DNA from: Hymenochaete sp. R1
Lineage: Eukaryota > Basidiomycota > Agaricomycetes > Hymenochaetales > Hymenochaetaceae
NCBI GenBank assembly: GCA_019400425.1
Contig: JAFREE010000047.1
Coordinates: 92,170 to 156,169 of the forward strand
Direction: 5' to 3'
Length of the DNA: 64,000 bases
The first letter of the stretch is position 1, and each line of letters opens with the position of its first letter. The notes beneath the pieces were generated by a model. That model was not told the origin of the DNA, searched no databases, and was given only the letters and a program-made list of their open reading frames with translations. The position numbers and the translations under genes were made by a program. This document shows positions 47,919-59,874 of the stretch, one piece after another.

Positions 47919-50321
47919 TCAGTATGCTGTTCCAGGTGGTGGATCACCTCCATCTCCACCCTCTAAACCTCGATCCTCTCCATCATTGCCTCCCATCTCA
48001 TCACCTCCTGCCCCGCTATCTTTCATCTGCGGCATCCTCTCTATCCTCCTCAACAGCTCAGACGCAGCTCCTACTTCCTCTGCATTGCTCATAGCAACTT
48101 TGAGTGCATACTGGTACGCAAGTTTGATATTACCTCCGCCCTTTTCGGCATGGTACCGGGCGACATAGAGGAGAGACTTAGCGTAGACGTGGGTCGGTTT
48201 ATTTTCGACTGAAAAGGTCGGTAAGCTCAGCTTGGAAAGGCAGTAAGGGTAAGGCAAGAGAGGAAGCTTACGGATCGACGAACGCACGATCTGGTCGTGA
48301 TGTTCCGCAGCCAAATGGAGATCTTCAATCTCGTCGTACAATTTGGCGAGCTTGGAGGTTATAGTAGTATTGTTGGCGTCCATACCAAGCAATGCTCGTT
48401 TAAAGCATTCGATGGCTTCGCGAGGACTGCATACAGCATTAACACAACACTTTGACCGAGTAAAATGAACCAACCGATTCATTTCTTCATAACACATGCC
48501 TTGGGCTTCCCACACTCGAACATCGTAGGGTCTGTACGTCCGGGATTCATCAGAGAGCAATCTGAGATCGACCTAATTCCGAAATACCTCAAAGCAGTAG
48601 CCCTTTGATAGTAATGCATTGAGTATTGATGCATATTGAGTAGCTCGTACGCCTGTCCGAGACCGTACCACGCTCGATAGTCCTTTCTATCGACATCTAT
48701 ATAGTTTGATGATTAGTTAGAGCTATAGGTGTGAGAAAGCTAGTCACGCACCGATTGCTCTCCGATAACATTCAATTGCTGCATGTGAGTTCTTGATCTC
48801 GACATACTCATGACCCATTAGCGTCCATGCAGGGAGATACGACTGGTCCAATTCCGTCGCGCGTCGGAAGTACTGTATCGCACGCTCCGGTTCCTGGTGC
48901 AACGAATAATGGTTACCAACCATGCAACATACCTCTGGCCTATCCTTGTCGATTCCGAGGAAGTAATGGGCAAGTTTAGACAACTTGATCTTGTTTTCAT
49001 TGACATACAGAATGTTGGAGAAGACGTCGATATCGTCAACGCGCATCGGGTCAAACTTCATGATGGCATCAAATTGGAGCTCGGCGCGGTGGAAGTCTGT
49101 CACGGTCTGTTCAGCGTTATTCCAGACCACAGTTGGAAGCTACATTACCATGCAAGTGGTATAATGTAAGAGCACGCATTCCCATGAGCCACGAACTATG
49201 TGCGAAAGCATTTTTAGCCAACCACTGGTCGCAAATGGCCAAGTCTTCGTCTACTGGAGAATGCAAGTCGACTATGACTTTCATTTTGAAAAAGTCAACA
49301 AGTGGATGTCCATTTGGTAAGTCTATCAGAGCCAGGATCGCTCCAAGCTCCGAGTACAGGCGTTACTTGTTTATTCTTCCATATGAATGACATGCTCACT
49401 TCGTCCCTATCACCTATGCATGACGCTAGCAGTAGCCATGCTGACCAGTTCCAAGGATATGCCCGTAACGAGAGCAGTATGGCCTCAACGGCCTCTTCTT
49501 TTCGTGAAAGGCGCTTCAAAAATATGGCTTTTCTGTAGTACGGAGTAAGCGCACATAGATCATCAGTATACACACGAGAAACTCTCACAAAAATAGGAGC
49601 CAAGGGTCAGTTTCATCTGCCACTACTTCCAGCAGTTCATGCAGTGATTTGTTAACGGGTGCGGGGGGTTGCAACGGTACTTGAGAGTTCTTTGCTGGTT
49701 GATTTTCGTTACAAAAGAAACTAGGTATTCTGCGCCTTTTCGTACTTACTATCCCGAATGAGTGAGTCTAACGAGAGCCATGAGCCAAGTTACCGAAGCA
49801 GACCAAAAGAAAGACGTACAATCAAGATTATGCCAATCCCTCAACGCCTTCTTCTCCTCTGCCTGAATGCTTCACTCGTCAGCAATTCCTCTGATCCACA
49901 CGAAGCAACAAACCGTGGTACGCTTACAAGGAAGTCAAAATACCACCGCATGAACCTTCCTCTTGCACTTGAACACTCCGTTAATAACTTCGAAGCGCGC
50001 ATGTACTCTTTTGACTCTGCCAAGGACCTTGCACAGTCCAGTACGTCCTCTTCTTCAATCTCAATGTCCAGCTCCGCGTTATCTGCTTCTGCACTTTGCA
50101 TTGAGACGGCACTTGAACGATCGCGTGACGCCAGCTTTCGATATTCTGCGGGGATGGAGAGCAAGAGTTCAGAGGCCCTGAGATGCGTCGCATGAGTAAT
50201 GCTATAAAGTTGTAGGTTCCGGGTACAGTCCAACCAACCATTTGGAAGCGAAGTAAAGCCCTCTACTTGAGCAGTCCCTGGCAGCTTTTCGGAGGCACTG
50301 GGCGTATCCAGATTGATCCAT
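47919..50321 (-). CDS. CDC23: Anaphase-promoting complex subunit 8 (Cdc23)
   Basis: TPR scaffold subunit of the nuclear APC/C ubiquitin ligase that drives anaphase and mitotic exit. Exon 1 is 50321-50239 ([28 protein letters not shown]); exon 2 starts at 50177 ([15 protein letters not shown]). This N-terminus matches the Cdc23 pattern of a helix ending CSxRGLxxASKWAAE. Later exons give [17 protein letters not shown], then the tandem TPRs: [90 protein letters not shown] and [26 protein letters not shown]. The tail after [13 protein letters not shown] is Gly/Asp-rich. There are about nine exons, and introns are short. Identification is secure. The start was chosen because the exon 1-2 junction restores the family N-terminus. 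Confidence 0.93.
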
Positions 50322-50599
50322 GGTGGTTGAATAAAAGAAGGTGAGAGCCACAGTGATCAAAGTTTCGTGAAGACGCGCGCGTCTGTCGGACTTGAGAAAG
50401 CGAACGCGTCGACACGAGCACGAGCGAAGCGAGATTCACAACGAAACGAGAATATCAAGTGACATGCGGTGCACATATTTTAAAGACAAAGACCCGTGGT
50501 TGAGCACTCATTTCGAACTACCTACCGAGTTTGTTGCTCTTCCCATATTGCTTCCTCTATCTGATGTTACTACAGATACATATTTTGAAGCGAGAAGAA

Positions 50600-50708
50600 G
50601 GCATCATAGCTAAGTGGTTACAGCGAGAGATTCGAACCGTTGCACTAAAGTGTAATACGAACTATCTCTTCCTCTTTGAGGGCGCAGGTTCGAATCCTGC
50701 TGATGTCG
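50600..50708 (+). tRNA. tRNA-Ser(CGA): tRNA-Ser (anticodon CGA) with 27-nt intron
   Basis: The acceptor GGCATCA pairs with TGATGTC (one G-T), the D arm is GCTAAGTGGTTACAGC, and the anticodon stem is AGAGA/TCTCT. The loop TTCGAA...A is split by an intron at about 50637-50663, placed one base after the anticodon CGA (50633-50635), the canonical position. The intron contains CGAA, able to pair with TTCG of the anticodon arm. A long variable arm (CCTC TTT GAGG) marks a class II tRNA, and the T arm is GCAGG TTCGAAT CCTGC. Discriminator is G, as usual for serine. A run of six T begins at 50726. Confidence 0.9.
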
Positions 50709-51157
50709 TTAGTGAACTATGTGTCTTTTTTCCTATTCGAGATCGTAGGTAAATGATGCTTATTTAGACATGTTTCTTTCCCACGTAGACGAACGAACCG
50801 TAGTGTTTTGTAGTTATACGAGTGAAGAGCGATTCGATTCGAGACAAGAAGGCATAACAAACAAGGAACATGATTTGACTATTAACAGAGAAGCAGACGA
50901 TTCGTGTCGCTACAAGCGCAAACCCATAGTGAAGGGTGAGTTGGTTGGGGATGGGGTGATGTATCGCACGGCCCGAGAACGCTGAAAGCTGTTCGGAAAA
51001 AAAAGACGAAAGAAGGAAGAAAACATGATAAGAAAAAACACGATACAGAAAGAGATATAGGTGGTGATGGAGAGGAAAAGTAACTTTGAAACACACATTC
51101 ACTTATTACCCAGGCCGTACTGGGTGTCAAAAGAGCCCTTTAGTCAGAACCACTTGC
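50709..51157. other. Interval between tRNA-Ser and the PWWP gene
   Basis: Contains the tRNA terminator and the probable 3' UTR of the PWWP gene, purine-rich on the plus strand at 50930-51090. The minus frames here are pyrimidine-strand artefacts. Confidence 0.45.
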
Positions 51158-52816
51158 TCACGCCCCTACGTCCGTCATTGTCACATCACCGAGCGTTGTG
51201 TCCAGCGTCGTGTTACCCACCAGATCCTCGGCAACAGCTGCAGTCATTGCATCATCCTTCTTCTCACCAATCTTCTCTTCTCCCACTAGAGTCGTGCCGC
51301 CCGTCGAGGGCTGGATAGCTCCAGCGGAATCAGGCGCAGGTCCACCCTCTGCTGCGGCAGATGGAGCTTCTGAGGCGCCATTTGCGTGTCCGTTGACGGC
51401 TCCGCCAATAACTGATTTTCCATCGTTCGGGCCAGCCAATTTATTGTGCCATTTATTGACAAGGTTCTGCGCGCGCTCCCTAAACTTGAATTCGTCGTCG
51501 CGGGGCACCTTATCCAGGGACAGGGCCGAGATATGTCGCATGACTTTGCCGATCTTGGAGTACTGTTGCAAAAAAGACGGTTTTGGGTCCGAAGTCAGCC
51601 AAAAGGTCAAAAGATGGAATATGTGGGACTCAGAGAGCTGCTTCTCTGCCCATAAGAAGCCAAGTAGAGAAGTAGAAAAACGTGCCTGCAGATACTCTAG
51701 CTTTATCTCAGCTGCCTCAACCTCACTGAATAGTTTATCGAAACCGACCGTCTCCTAATCGAGAAATTCGAAGAAAAATCATTACGATTTCAGAACACGG
51801 CATCATCTCAGCTCACCTCCAGTTTAGGAACAGTCTTGCTCAAGAACCCTCTCTGTAATCTGTGCCGCATCTCCTTGACCTTGACGGCTTCTGGGTCGTT
51901 GTCCAGGTCTTATCCCGAAACTTGAGCTTGAATATGTTATATTTCCGAGAAAATCTCACATACCTTCATGGGGACCATCGTCTTTACTCTCCTTCATTTT
52001 CTTGGCAGGCGGTTGACCCGATTTCTTGCTAGGACCTGCGCCATCGGCACCGCCCTCGTCTTCGGACTCGACCATCGACTTGGACTTTGGTCCATTTTTC
52101 CGCGACTTAGACTTAGGTTCAGCCGATTCCTTCGCCTTCTTCGGCTTTGGGCCCTTTGATTTGGCCTTGGAGGCGGCATCAGAGTCCCGCTTCCTCTTTT
52201 TTGCCTTCGAGGGCTTTTCGTCGCTGTCGTCGTCCTCGGGTTCTTGTTCTTCGAGTTCGTCGACCTCTTCCATAGCGCTGACCTCCTCCGCGGCTTCCCT
52301 TCTGCTTTCCATCTCTTTCTCCCATGGACTCGGGTCGAGTGCGATTTTGTAGCCAGTGAGGAGGTCACCGTTCTTCTTCGATGGCTCGTTGACGTAGAGC
52401 ATGATTTCATGCTGTTTGAGTTTCGAAAGATCCCGCGGAGGGACCCATGCACTAGTAGAGTTTGTTCACGGAGGTCAAGTTTGTAAAATGAGCAAAGGCC
52501 AACATTTTCTGAGATCGCAAGGCAGCACTCACTGGTCGCCTGCAGGGAAGAACCTGACGCAGTAGAAGGGCGTCTTTTTGCCCTGTGGCTTTTCTTTACG
52601 GACTTCTGGTGTAGCAGTTTCAGGATCTACAACCTATTGAATGATTGGGGGTAATGTACGATAAATTGTTAGTCAGGCGGTCATGTCAAAGGACGGGTTT
52701 GTACGCACTTGACCAGGCCATGCGGGATAACCACGCAATTTGGCGAGGACAATATCGCGAATCTCGTATTCGACTTGATCCTTAGGATTAGGATTCGAGT
52801 TGTTTTTAGGTGCCAT
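51158..52816 (-). CDS. PWWP-domain chromatin protein (LEDGF/HDGF-like)
   Basis: Probable nuclear reader of methylated histone tails and DNA. Exon 1 starts at 52816: MAPKNNSNPNPKDQVEYEIRD, then IVLAKLRGYPAWPGQ, the PWWP signature in its A-W-P form. The next exon has TPFYCVRFFPAGDHAWVP and the domain-closing helix. An acidic then lysine-rich segment follows (ELEEQEPEDDDSDEKPSKAKKRKRD, AKSKGPKPKKAKE), typical of nuclear disordered linkers. The C-terminal helical part (FDKLFSEVEAAEIKLEYLQYSKIGKVMRHISAL, FKFRERAQNLVNKWHNKL) resembles the TFIIS-N/LEDGF integrase-binding fold. The tail is Ala/Gly/Asp-rich. The gene is divergent from the GH79 gene with 307 bp between starts. The PWWP call is firm; the C-terminal fold is inferred. 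Confidence 0.88.
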
Positions 52817-53123
52817 TGGTGCTCGGGGAAATTACGCGTAGAGCAGTACTGCAGCAACCGTCGACGATGGCGTGAACGGAAGAAGAAGAGACGCGCGCGG
52901 AGTTGTTGAGCACTGTGTGAGGTGAGGGCGAAGACAAACAAATACATTACAACAACAAAACAAAGCAGTGTCGATCATTAATCGACGGAAAAATCTTACG
53001 TAATGAATTAAGTGAGCACGATGCTTTGGCCTTGGCGTCTCTTCTCGGTTTCGTTTAAGTGCTTCCCTTCAAACGTCCCTTCTCTCTCGCTGTCGTCGTC
53101 GTTCCCAACCCCCAAGGTCTGCG
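52817..53123. promoter_or_regulatory. Shared divergent promoter region of PWWP and GH79 genes
   Basis: 307 bp between two divergently transcribed start codons. The last 60 bases before the GH79 start are CT-rich (CCTTCTCTCTCGCTGTCG...). I see no defined operator. Confidence 0.4.
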
Positions 53124-55450
53124 ATGAGGTTGACGAAGCCTTGGTTAGCACCCGCTGCGTTGGCGCTTTGCGTGTCGAGTGCTTTCGGGGAACTCACTGT
53201 ATATACCACCGCCACTGGTGCGGATGGAGCCATGGCCACCCCATGCATCGGTGCGGTAGCCTGCGACGGCAACGTGATAACACCCATCGGCGCGCAGGAG
53301 AATTTTGCTTCGACAATCCCCATACAGCTCAATTCAGGGGGCATGGATGGGCTTTCTATCGGTATTCCAGGGCACTTTATGGGTTTCTCTATCGAAATGT
53401 CCGTCGTGGACAAAATCAGTACGTGCGGTTCTGGCTCTTCAATTCGATGGGCTATTCATTTGCATCTTCTTATTTTTAGTGGGCACGGACGGCAATTTTC
53501 TCAACCCGATATTCCTCAACTTGATGTCGACTTTGACCCAAAGAGCTGGAGCACTTCTCATTCGAGTGGGAGGAAACACTCAGGATAAGGCTACCGTTCT
53601 TCCAGATGGTTTACCGGACGGAAGGACAATCGAAAAGGCGGATGGTGACTCCAGTACGGTACGCTAATGCCCTTTCACTCAACTCTTAATTAAGCTCATG
53701 CTCTTAGCTAGACGTTTACTCCAACCCTTCTTGTGTCTCCTAATTTATTGTACGCGATGAACAACATCTCGAATCTCCTCCCCATCAAATGGTTCCTTGG
53801 CATCCCCTTCAATGACACTGAAAATCCTCGTCTACTGCTAGGGGAACTGGGGCAGAGGATTCTCGGAGATAATCTCGTTGGTCTCCAGCTGGGAAACGAA
53901 CCGGACTTGTATTTCAATAATGCTATTCGGTCCTCAGATTATAACGTACAACAGTACAATACAGAGTTCGGGGAGGTTTTGCAAGACTACATATCCGACT
54001 CATCCATCTCTAACAGCTCGATGTTCGTCGGTCCTAGTGTCTGCTGCGGTGGAGATGGTGACATTGGGTGGACCCCCGAAGAAGTGTTCGATACCGGGTA
54101 CTTGGATAATTATCAACAATATCTCTCATATATTTCGGTTCAACAGTAAGTTGTTTACTCCGTAACACAATCATGCTTGCTTATTTCAAACTTGTGTAAT
54201 AGCTACCCCACGAATAATTGTAACGCTTCTGGCCGTGTAATCAACCCACAAGACATTCTCGGAGCGATGTTTTTGAATCACACCGCAGTCCAAAACCTCA
54301 ACCTTCAGTATCAGAACACGACAACCGTTGCTCAGAGTATCGGGAAACCCGTTGTCATGATGGAAACGAGTACAGCATCATGTGGTGGTTTCTCTGGTCT
54401 GAGTGACTCGTTCGCAGCTGCCTTGTGGACTTTGGATTACTCCCTTAACATGGCAATGCTTAATATCTCTCACGCTCTTTACCATGTTGGTGGTCAAAGC
54501 GACTACTATAACGTACGCCCTGACGGTTTTGACTCTCGTTGCGATACTGATCTTATCGCTTCCAGCCTTTCACGCCCATGTCAACGAACCAAAGTGGAAT
54601 CCGTCAGTGGACAATTGGTTCTACCTTCTACCCGATGCTTACTGTTGCCGAGGCATTGGGGAGAACCGGAAACGCACAAGTTGTTGACCTCTATTTGAAC
54701 TCAAACAACATGTATACGCCTGGTTACGCCATTTATGAGAACGGAAATCCTGCTCGTCTCGTACTCATGAACCTTCTCTCGGATGCGTCGGGTGCCAGCA
54801 ACTACACGGCGTACATCAGCGTCGGTGGTAATACAACTGGGACGGACAATGCAACTCCAGCTAGTGTTCAAGTCAAGTATTTGTTGGCTGGCTCGGCCGC
54901 TGATAAGTTTGGGATCACTTGGGCCGGTCAGGTTAGCAATTAAATTAGGGTTACATTGCCTTTATACTTACTGCTCGGTAGACGTTCGGAGGTGCTTTTG
55001 AATCCGATGGCCGCTTGAATGGAGACGAGATGATCTACACGTACGAGTGCGATCAGACGAACAACGTTTGCGCGGTACCAGTTCCGGCTCCTGGAGCTGC
55101 TCTTGTGTTCATGAACTCAGACGTGCTCGGAGAATCTGAGGTCGACTCGACTCAAACATTCGCAACAAGTGTTCAAGCGGTGCGTTTCTTAATGATATCA
55201 GTGCACATAAATTTTCATATTTACGCATCTATACCAGACCATCGCCATGAATACTGCGACCGTAGATCAAGCCGTGTTAGAGACTTCAAATGGACGCGGG
55301 GGAGGCAAATGGGATTTATCAGGTTCTACAAGTTTCGGTAGCACGAGCGGTAGCGGCTTAGGGACGAAAGCGATGGTGGCGTCGGCGATGCTCACGGGCA
55401 CAATAACCATTTTAGGCGCAGCATTTATCATGCACAACTCGTGGCCCTGA
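53124..55450 (+). CDS. Secreted GH79 glycoside hydrolase (beta-glucuronidase/heparanase-like)
   Basis: Likely cleaves glucuronic-acid linkages of proteoglycan or arabinogalactan glycans outside the cell. It starts MRLTKPWLAPAALALCVSSAFG, a clear signal peptide, in exon 1 (53124 to about 53413). Further exons: GTDGNFLNPIFLNL, LLIRVGGNTQD; TFTPTLLVSPNLLYAMNNIS, LQLGNEPDLYF with the NEP acid/base glutamate (about 53893); YPTNNCN; VVMMETSTASCGG with the candidate nucleophile glutamate (about 54365); LYHVGGQSDYYN, FYPMLTVAEALG; and the C-terminal beta domain. The C-terminus is SGSTSFGSTSGSGLGTKAMVA followed by a hydrophobic stretch ending MHNSWP, which suggests a GPI-anchor signal or a single membrane anchor. 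Many N-glycosylation sequons fit secretion. Family GH79 is by pattern recall; the exact substrate is unknown. Confidence 0.88.
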
Positions 55451-55953
55451 CCACTTCATGTGTGACAAGAGGTTGAGGTGGTATCAGTTGTATGTTACAT
55501 GCAGAGATGAAGGTATTCTGCAATGGACTTCTGGGTAGAAGCTCACCATTCTTTCGTTTAATAATAGCATACCCATATCTTTTAAGTCGATTTCTTTCTG
55601 TTTCTTGGTCTCGGCTGTTCCTATCCTTTCATCGATGGACCGCATAGCTTATTAAAAGGAATACATGCACGATATCCTGAACCAGGATCGTAGGCAACTT
55701 CAGCAACTTTGTTTTGCTCGACAAACTTGAATCACGTGTGACGATGGTCGGTTAGAAACAAGCGTCAGAAACGGAGCTGGAATTCAAAACCGTTCGAAAC
55801 GGCTTACGACCATCCTTTTCGCTCTTGACCTCGTCTTTCCAACTCAAGGCTGCAGGTTCAGCTACCACCAATCGTGAATCCCTCCTCCCTCTCTCTCTTC
55901 CCCCGCCGACCGTAAATTATCCCGTGCTCAAGTACTTGATAGAAGGGAAAATC
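55451..55953. other. Interval between GH79 and the DUF2786 gene
   Basis: Holds the 3' flank of GH79 and the promoter of the next gene. An in-frame upstream Met at 55825 would extend the DUF2786 protein by 43 residues. I see no other gene. Confidence 0.45.
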
Positions 55954-58106
55954 ATGCCAGTTGCAGTAATCGAGCTCACCACCCTCTCCGCGGAACGCAA
56001 ACGCAAATTCCAGGCTTACGTCGACTCTGGGTCCGAGTCCGAGTTGAGTGAGGAAGAACGCGACGATTTCGAAGACGACCGTGAAGACGAAGATTCTATC
56101 GCGGACGATGGCATGCTCGCGCACGAGTCGGACGATGACTTTTGCCCCGACGCGAAGAGTGCAAAGAAAAAGGCTCAGGCGAAGCGAGAGAGCGAGCGGG
56201 AGAAAATGAAGAAGGAGAAGGAGGAGAAAGTGCCGGAGCCGCCGAGTCGGGCGAGTGTGAGTGTATTGGCGGAACCGGAGCTGAATGCGGTGAACGATAG
56301 TTGTGAGTCTCGTTTTCTTTTCTGGCTCTTTAATGATTGATTAAACGTGGACTTGCTTATTGAAGTGGATGGAATTGATGTCGCTATGCTTGAGAGAATA
56401 AAAAAGGCGTTGAATTTGTCGAAACATTCTGGGACGACGGAACAAGAAGCACAACAGGCATTGAGGATGGCTATGAGATTGATGGAGAAATTCAAGTGAG
56501 CGAGAGACTTAATTGACCATTACACCTTTTTTTACTGATCACTGAACCTGAACTCTGGTTTAGCATCTCGCAAGCGTCGGTTCTGGCAACTATGGAAGAG
56601 AAGGATGACAAGTTGAAACAGTGCGCTAATTCATACCGTGGCTACCTCAGTCTTGACAGCTTAATTGAAATCCGTACAGAGCTGGTCAATCGTACGTCAC
56701 ATTATCCCGAGCCCTCTTCATTTAAGCTTTGATCGGTGGGATATTCACGCCTTCTATCAACAGGAGTGTGACGATTCGCTGCGATCCGGGTAAGACGATG
56801 TACGTCGCTGCGTGGGCGGATACGGCATCCGGTGCTGTCACAGACATGTTCGATTGTAGGTGCTACAACACATCGTAAGTTAGCACTCTAAACTTAGAAC
56901 CGGATCCAAAGATAAACTCATTCGTTAATCTTATTTTCCATCTAGATACGGCGGCGAACAATCCAACCGCGTAGATTACACATTCTATGGTATGAAATCC
57001 GAAAAAAAACTTTGTAAATATGCTCATACGCTTTCGGCAGGTCTGGCCCCTAATACTGTGTCCGCAGCTCACGCCTATGAAATGGTAAGCGCCTTTTATT
57101 GATGGATTGTAGCAGACTAAGTGAACTGGCTCCTAGGTGTACAACCTTATAATGCAATGGCGCATGGCAAATAAAGAAGCCGTTGGGGTGAACGCGAAAA
57201 AGTAAGCCCAGCAAAATTCCGTTCGTTTTCTCGGGTACTGACCAAGATATCATCTACTTTAAAAGTGCGTATTGTCGCGGTATCGCAGATGGACTTCAGA
57301 GACTCTCACGTAAGGAAAAGAAACGCGAAGTGGAAGAAGCCAAGGCGGTCGAAAAGCGACGATTGGAGGACGCACGCAAGGCAGAAGAGGAACAACGACG
57401 AAAGGAGATAGAGCGACTCGAACAGCCGAAGCTTGATGAGTTCAAGACAAAAGCTAAAGTTGAGATAGAGGAAGTAAAGGAAGGCGCCAAATCGCCAGCT
57501 CAGTCCATTTCATCAGACCCAGACTCCAATTCTGATTCTGGCGATGGTGGCGACTACGACGACGACGAGGATGGCGGATACAATTCATACTATAATGACG
57601 GGCTTGATAATGGTGGTTTTGGCAGCGATTCCGATTCCGATAATGGATGGATGACCAAGGAAGGTGCCGAAGAAGATGCGATTCGCCCAGACTTTAAGGT
57701 GAAGGAGGAGGTTATTGACCTGGATAAAATAGACGTCCTGATGAACGAGACCGAGGAACGCGCGCGGCAAAAGGCTGAAAACCCAGACATTGATACCAGA
57801 CTCGACGACAAAAAGAAACGCAAGGAGGAAGAAAAAGAGAAGACAGTGGAATCAGAAAAAGAAAAAGAAGAACCGCAGTGGAAATCGGCAGGAGCCCTCA
57901 TCTCGTTCCGCGAAAGCGCGGTCACCCTCGCAGATGACTACCTGAAATCCATTAACCTGAAACTACGGACCGGAAGGAAACGAGCGCAGTTCAAGTTTTT
58001 GAACGAGAACGCGCAGAAAAGCTATGGCAAGGGCATAGAAGACGCGAAAAAGATTGACCTGAAGCGGAAGCGGATCAAGTCTGGGGAGGAGGATCGTATT
58101 TATTGA
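55954..58106 (+). CDS. DUF2786 domain protein with long acidic/basic C-terminus
   Basis: Function unknown. It starts at 55954 (MPVAVIELTTLSAERKRKF); the upstream in-frame Met at 55825 is less likely. An acidic N-terminus (SESELSEEERDDFEDD) is followed by a Lys/Glu helix. The DUF2786 domain spans two exons: MLERIKKALNLSKHSGTTEQEAQQALRMAMRLMEKFNIS. A second conserved domain, of the kind that often follows DUF2786 in basidiomycetes, has NRVDYTFYGLAPNTVSAAHAYEMVYNLIMQW and AYCRGIADGLQRLS. The last exon encodes a coiled-coil (EAKAVEKRRLEDARKAEEEQRRKE), acidic Ser/Asp/Gly tracts and RKRAQFKFLNENAQKSYGKGIEDAKKI. There are about eight exons. It is probably nuclear from the charged, KR-rich segments, which is inference only. 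Confidence 0.85.
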
Positions 58107-58379
58107 ACTCAACTCTTTCCAATTTCTTATTCTTTTTTCTTTTATTACTTCATTATTTTTTGTATCATATCTTCATAAGTTCTTACCTTCGACTGTAATT
58201 TCTAGTGGGATTGTTAAGCCTCGCATTTTGATGTAGATACATGTATCTTGGACATTTCTTTCTTTTTTCTACTCCTTTCTTTGCTGCGTCTCACCATTGC
58301 TTGATCGACGGAAGTCTGCACCACAATAACGAAAGCGCTTCTTCTGCATCGAGTAGGAACCACCTGATTTTTACCATCT

Positions 58380-59844
58380 ATGTCTTCAAATCTAGAACAA
58401 CCCGATGGTTCCTTAACTAAAACTGATATTGACATTCTAGTGCGTCATGGCAGCGAGCTCATAGAGAAAATTTTCGATGCAGTCCAAGTCGACGAGCTCC
58501 TGCCTCTGATTAAGGATGCTCCATTATGGTACCAAGATGAAACGGGGAATTCCGCGTTACACGCTGCGGCATACAGACGGGACAAAGACCTAGTGAAGCT
58601 TTTACTTGATAGGGGCGCAGTGTGGAACGCTGGTGAATTGCATTCAATCATTCCTGCTGAACCTGAATTGAGCTTGTTAGTGGCACAGTGGATGGCCTCG
58701 GCAATACAGCGGGCGATGTAGCTCTTTCGTTTAACGACGAGGATAGCTACCGTGTTATCAGAGACGCAGGCTTACGATCTGGCGCGTACACAACAATCAA
58801 TACCATCTTGAATTGGCGCTGACCTCAATATTTCAGAATTTCTGCTCACTCATTTAGCCACCAAAAACACTACTCCTACCACTCAATCCCATCTCGTCCT
58901 TAAAACAGACGATGCGACCGCAGCTGGCTCGACTGATACTTTCTTAAAGTCAAAACTCGCTTTTAAGAAGGACAATAACGGTCAGAATATATGTGTTGTA
59001 GAGGTAGGGGACGATGAAGTCGGAGTAATGATGGGTTGGGAGACGGATATCAGTAAAATTTCGTTTAAATGTACGAGTTCATTGACCTGACGAAACCGGA
59101 AGTGGAAGAAACCGTCAACAAAGTCTGTGATGGGGTTGGAGAAAGATATAGCGTCCTTAATGTCGGTTTTGGACTAGGTATCGTGAGTTTCAGAGTGACT
59201 ATAAGCACTTTTGGAGACATTCCGTACTGAATACTACCCGTCAGATCGATTCTTTATTCCAGGCTCGCCAGACACCACCATCCCGTCATTATATCATTGA
59301 AGCTCATCCCGACGTATTGCAGCATATGCACGAGCTGGGCTGGTACGATAAACCGGGTGTGGTCATTCTTGAGGGCAAGTGGCAGGATTTTGTCGAGACA
59401 GATGAATTATTGTCTATCGGAGGATTCGACATTGTCTACACGGACACCTTCTCCGAAGACTACGGCGGTGAATCTGTTTTCAAAAGTATACCTCTATAAC
59501 GCTGACAAGGTATCAATAGCACTTCACGAGTTCTTCGAACATTTGCCGAACCTAATGGCCGGACAAGAGTCACGATTCAGCTTTTTCAATGGCCTAGGAG
59601 CTACAAGTACGTGTTTCTTTTTTATCACTGCCCCATGCCCTTATGCACCGTCCAAGATGCGCTTTTCTATGACATCTACACGAATCTTGCCGAGCTTCAT
59701 CTTTCGGATATTGGGCTGAACGTACTATGGAGCGATGTGGACTTGATGGCGAATCAGGCCTTGACAGACAAATGGAATGGAACACGATGTTATTTCGCAA
59801 TGCGACACTACAGGCTGCTTGTTGGGCGCATGAAGATGTTATAG
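58380..59844 (+). CDS. RMT2: Rmt2-type protein arginine N-delta-methyltransferase
   Basis: In yeast Rmt2 methylates the delta nitrogen of an arginine in ribosomal protein Rpl12, using S-adenosylmethionine. It starts MSSNLEQPDGS at 58380. The N-terminus holds an ankyrin repeat (DETGNSALHAAAYRRDKDLVKLLLDRGA). After several introns come EVGDDEVGVMMGWE, RYSVLNVGFGLGI (SAM-binding motif I), RHYIIEAHPDVLQHM, GVVILEGKWQDF, GGFDIVYTDTFSEDYG, then, across an intron ending near 59519, ALHEFFEHLPNLM, FSFFNGLGA and WSDVDLMANQ, all in the known order. The stop at 59844 lies 30 bp from the stop of the opposing beta-mannosidase gene, so the transcripts probably overlap tail to tail. Confidence 0.94.
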
Positions 59845-59874
59845 GAGTCAGTAGCTTGGTGACATTCCCTAATA

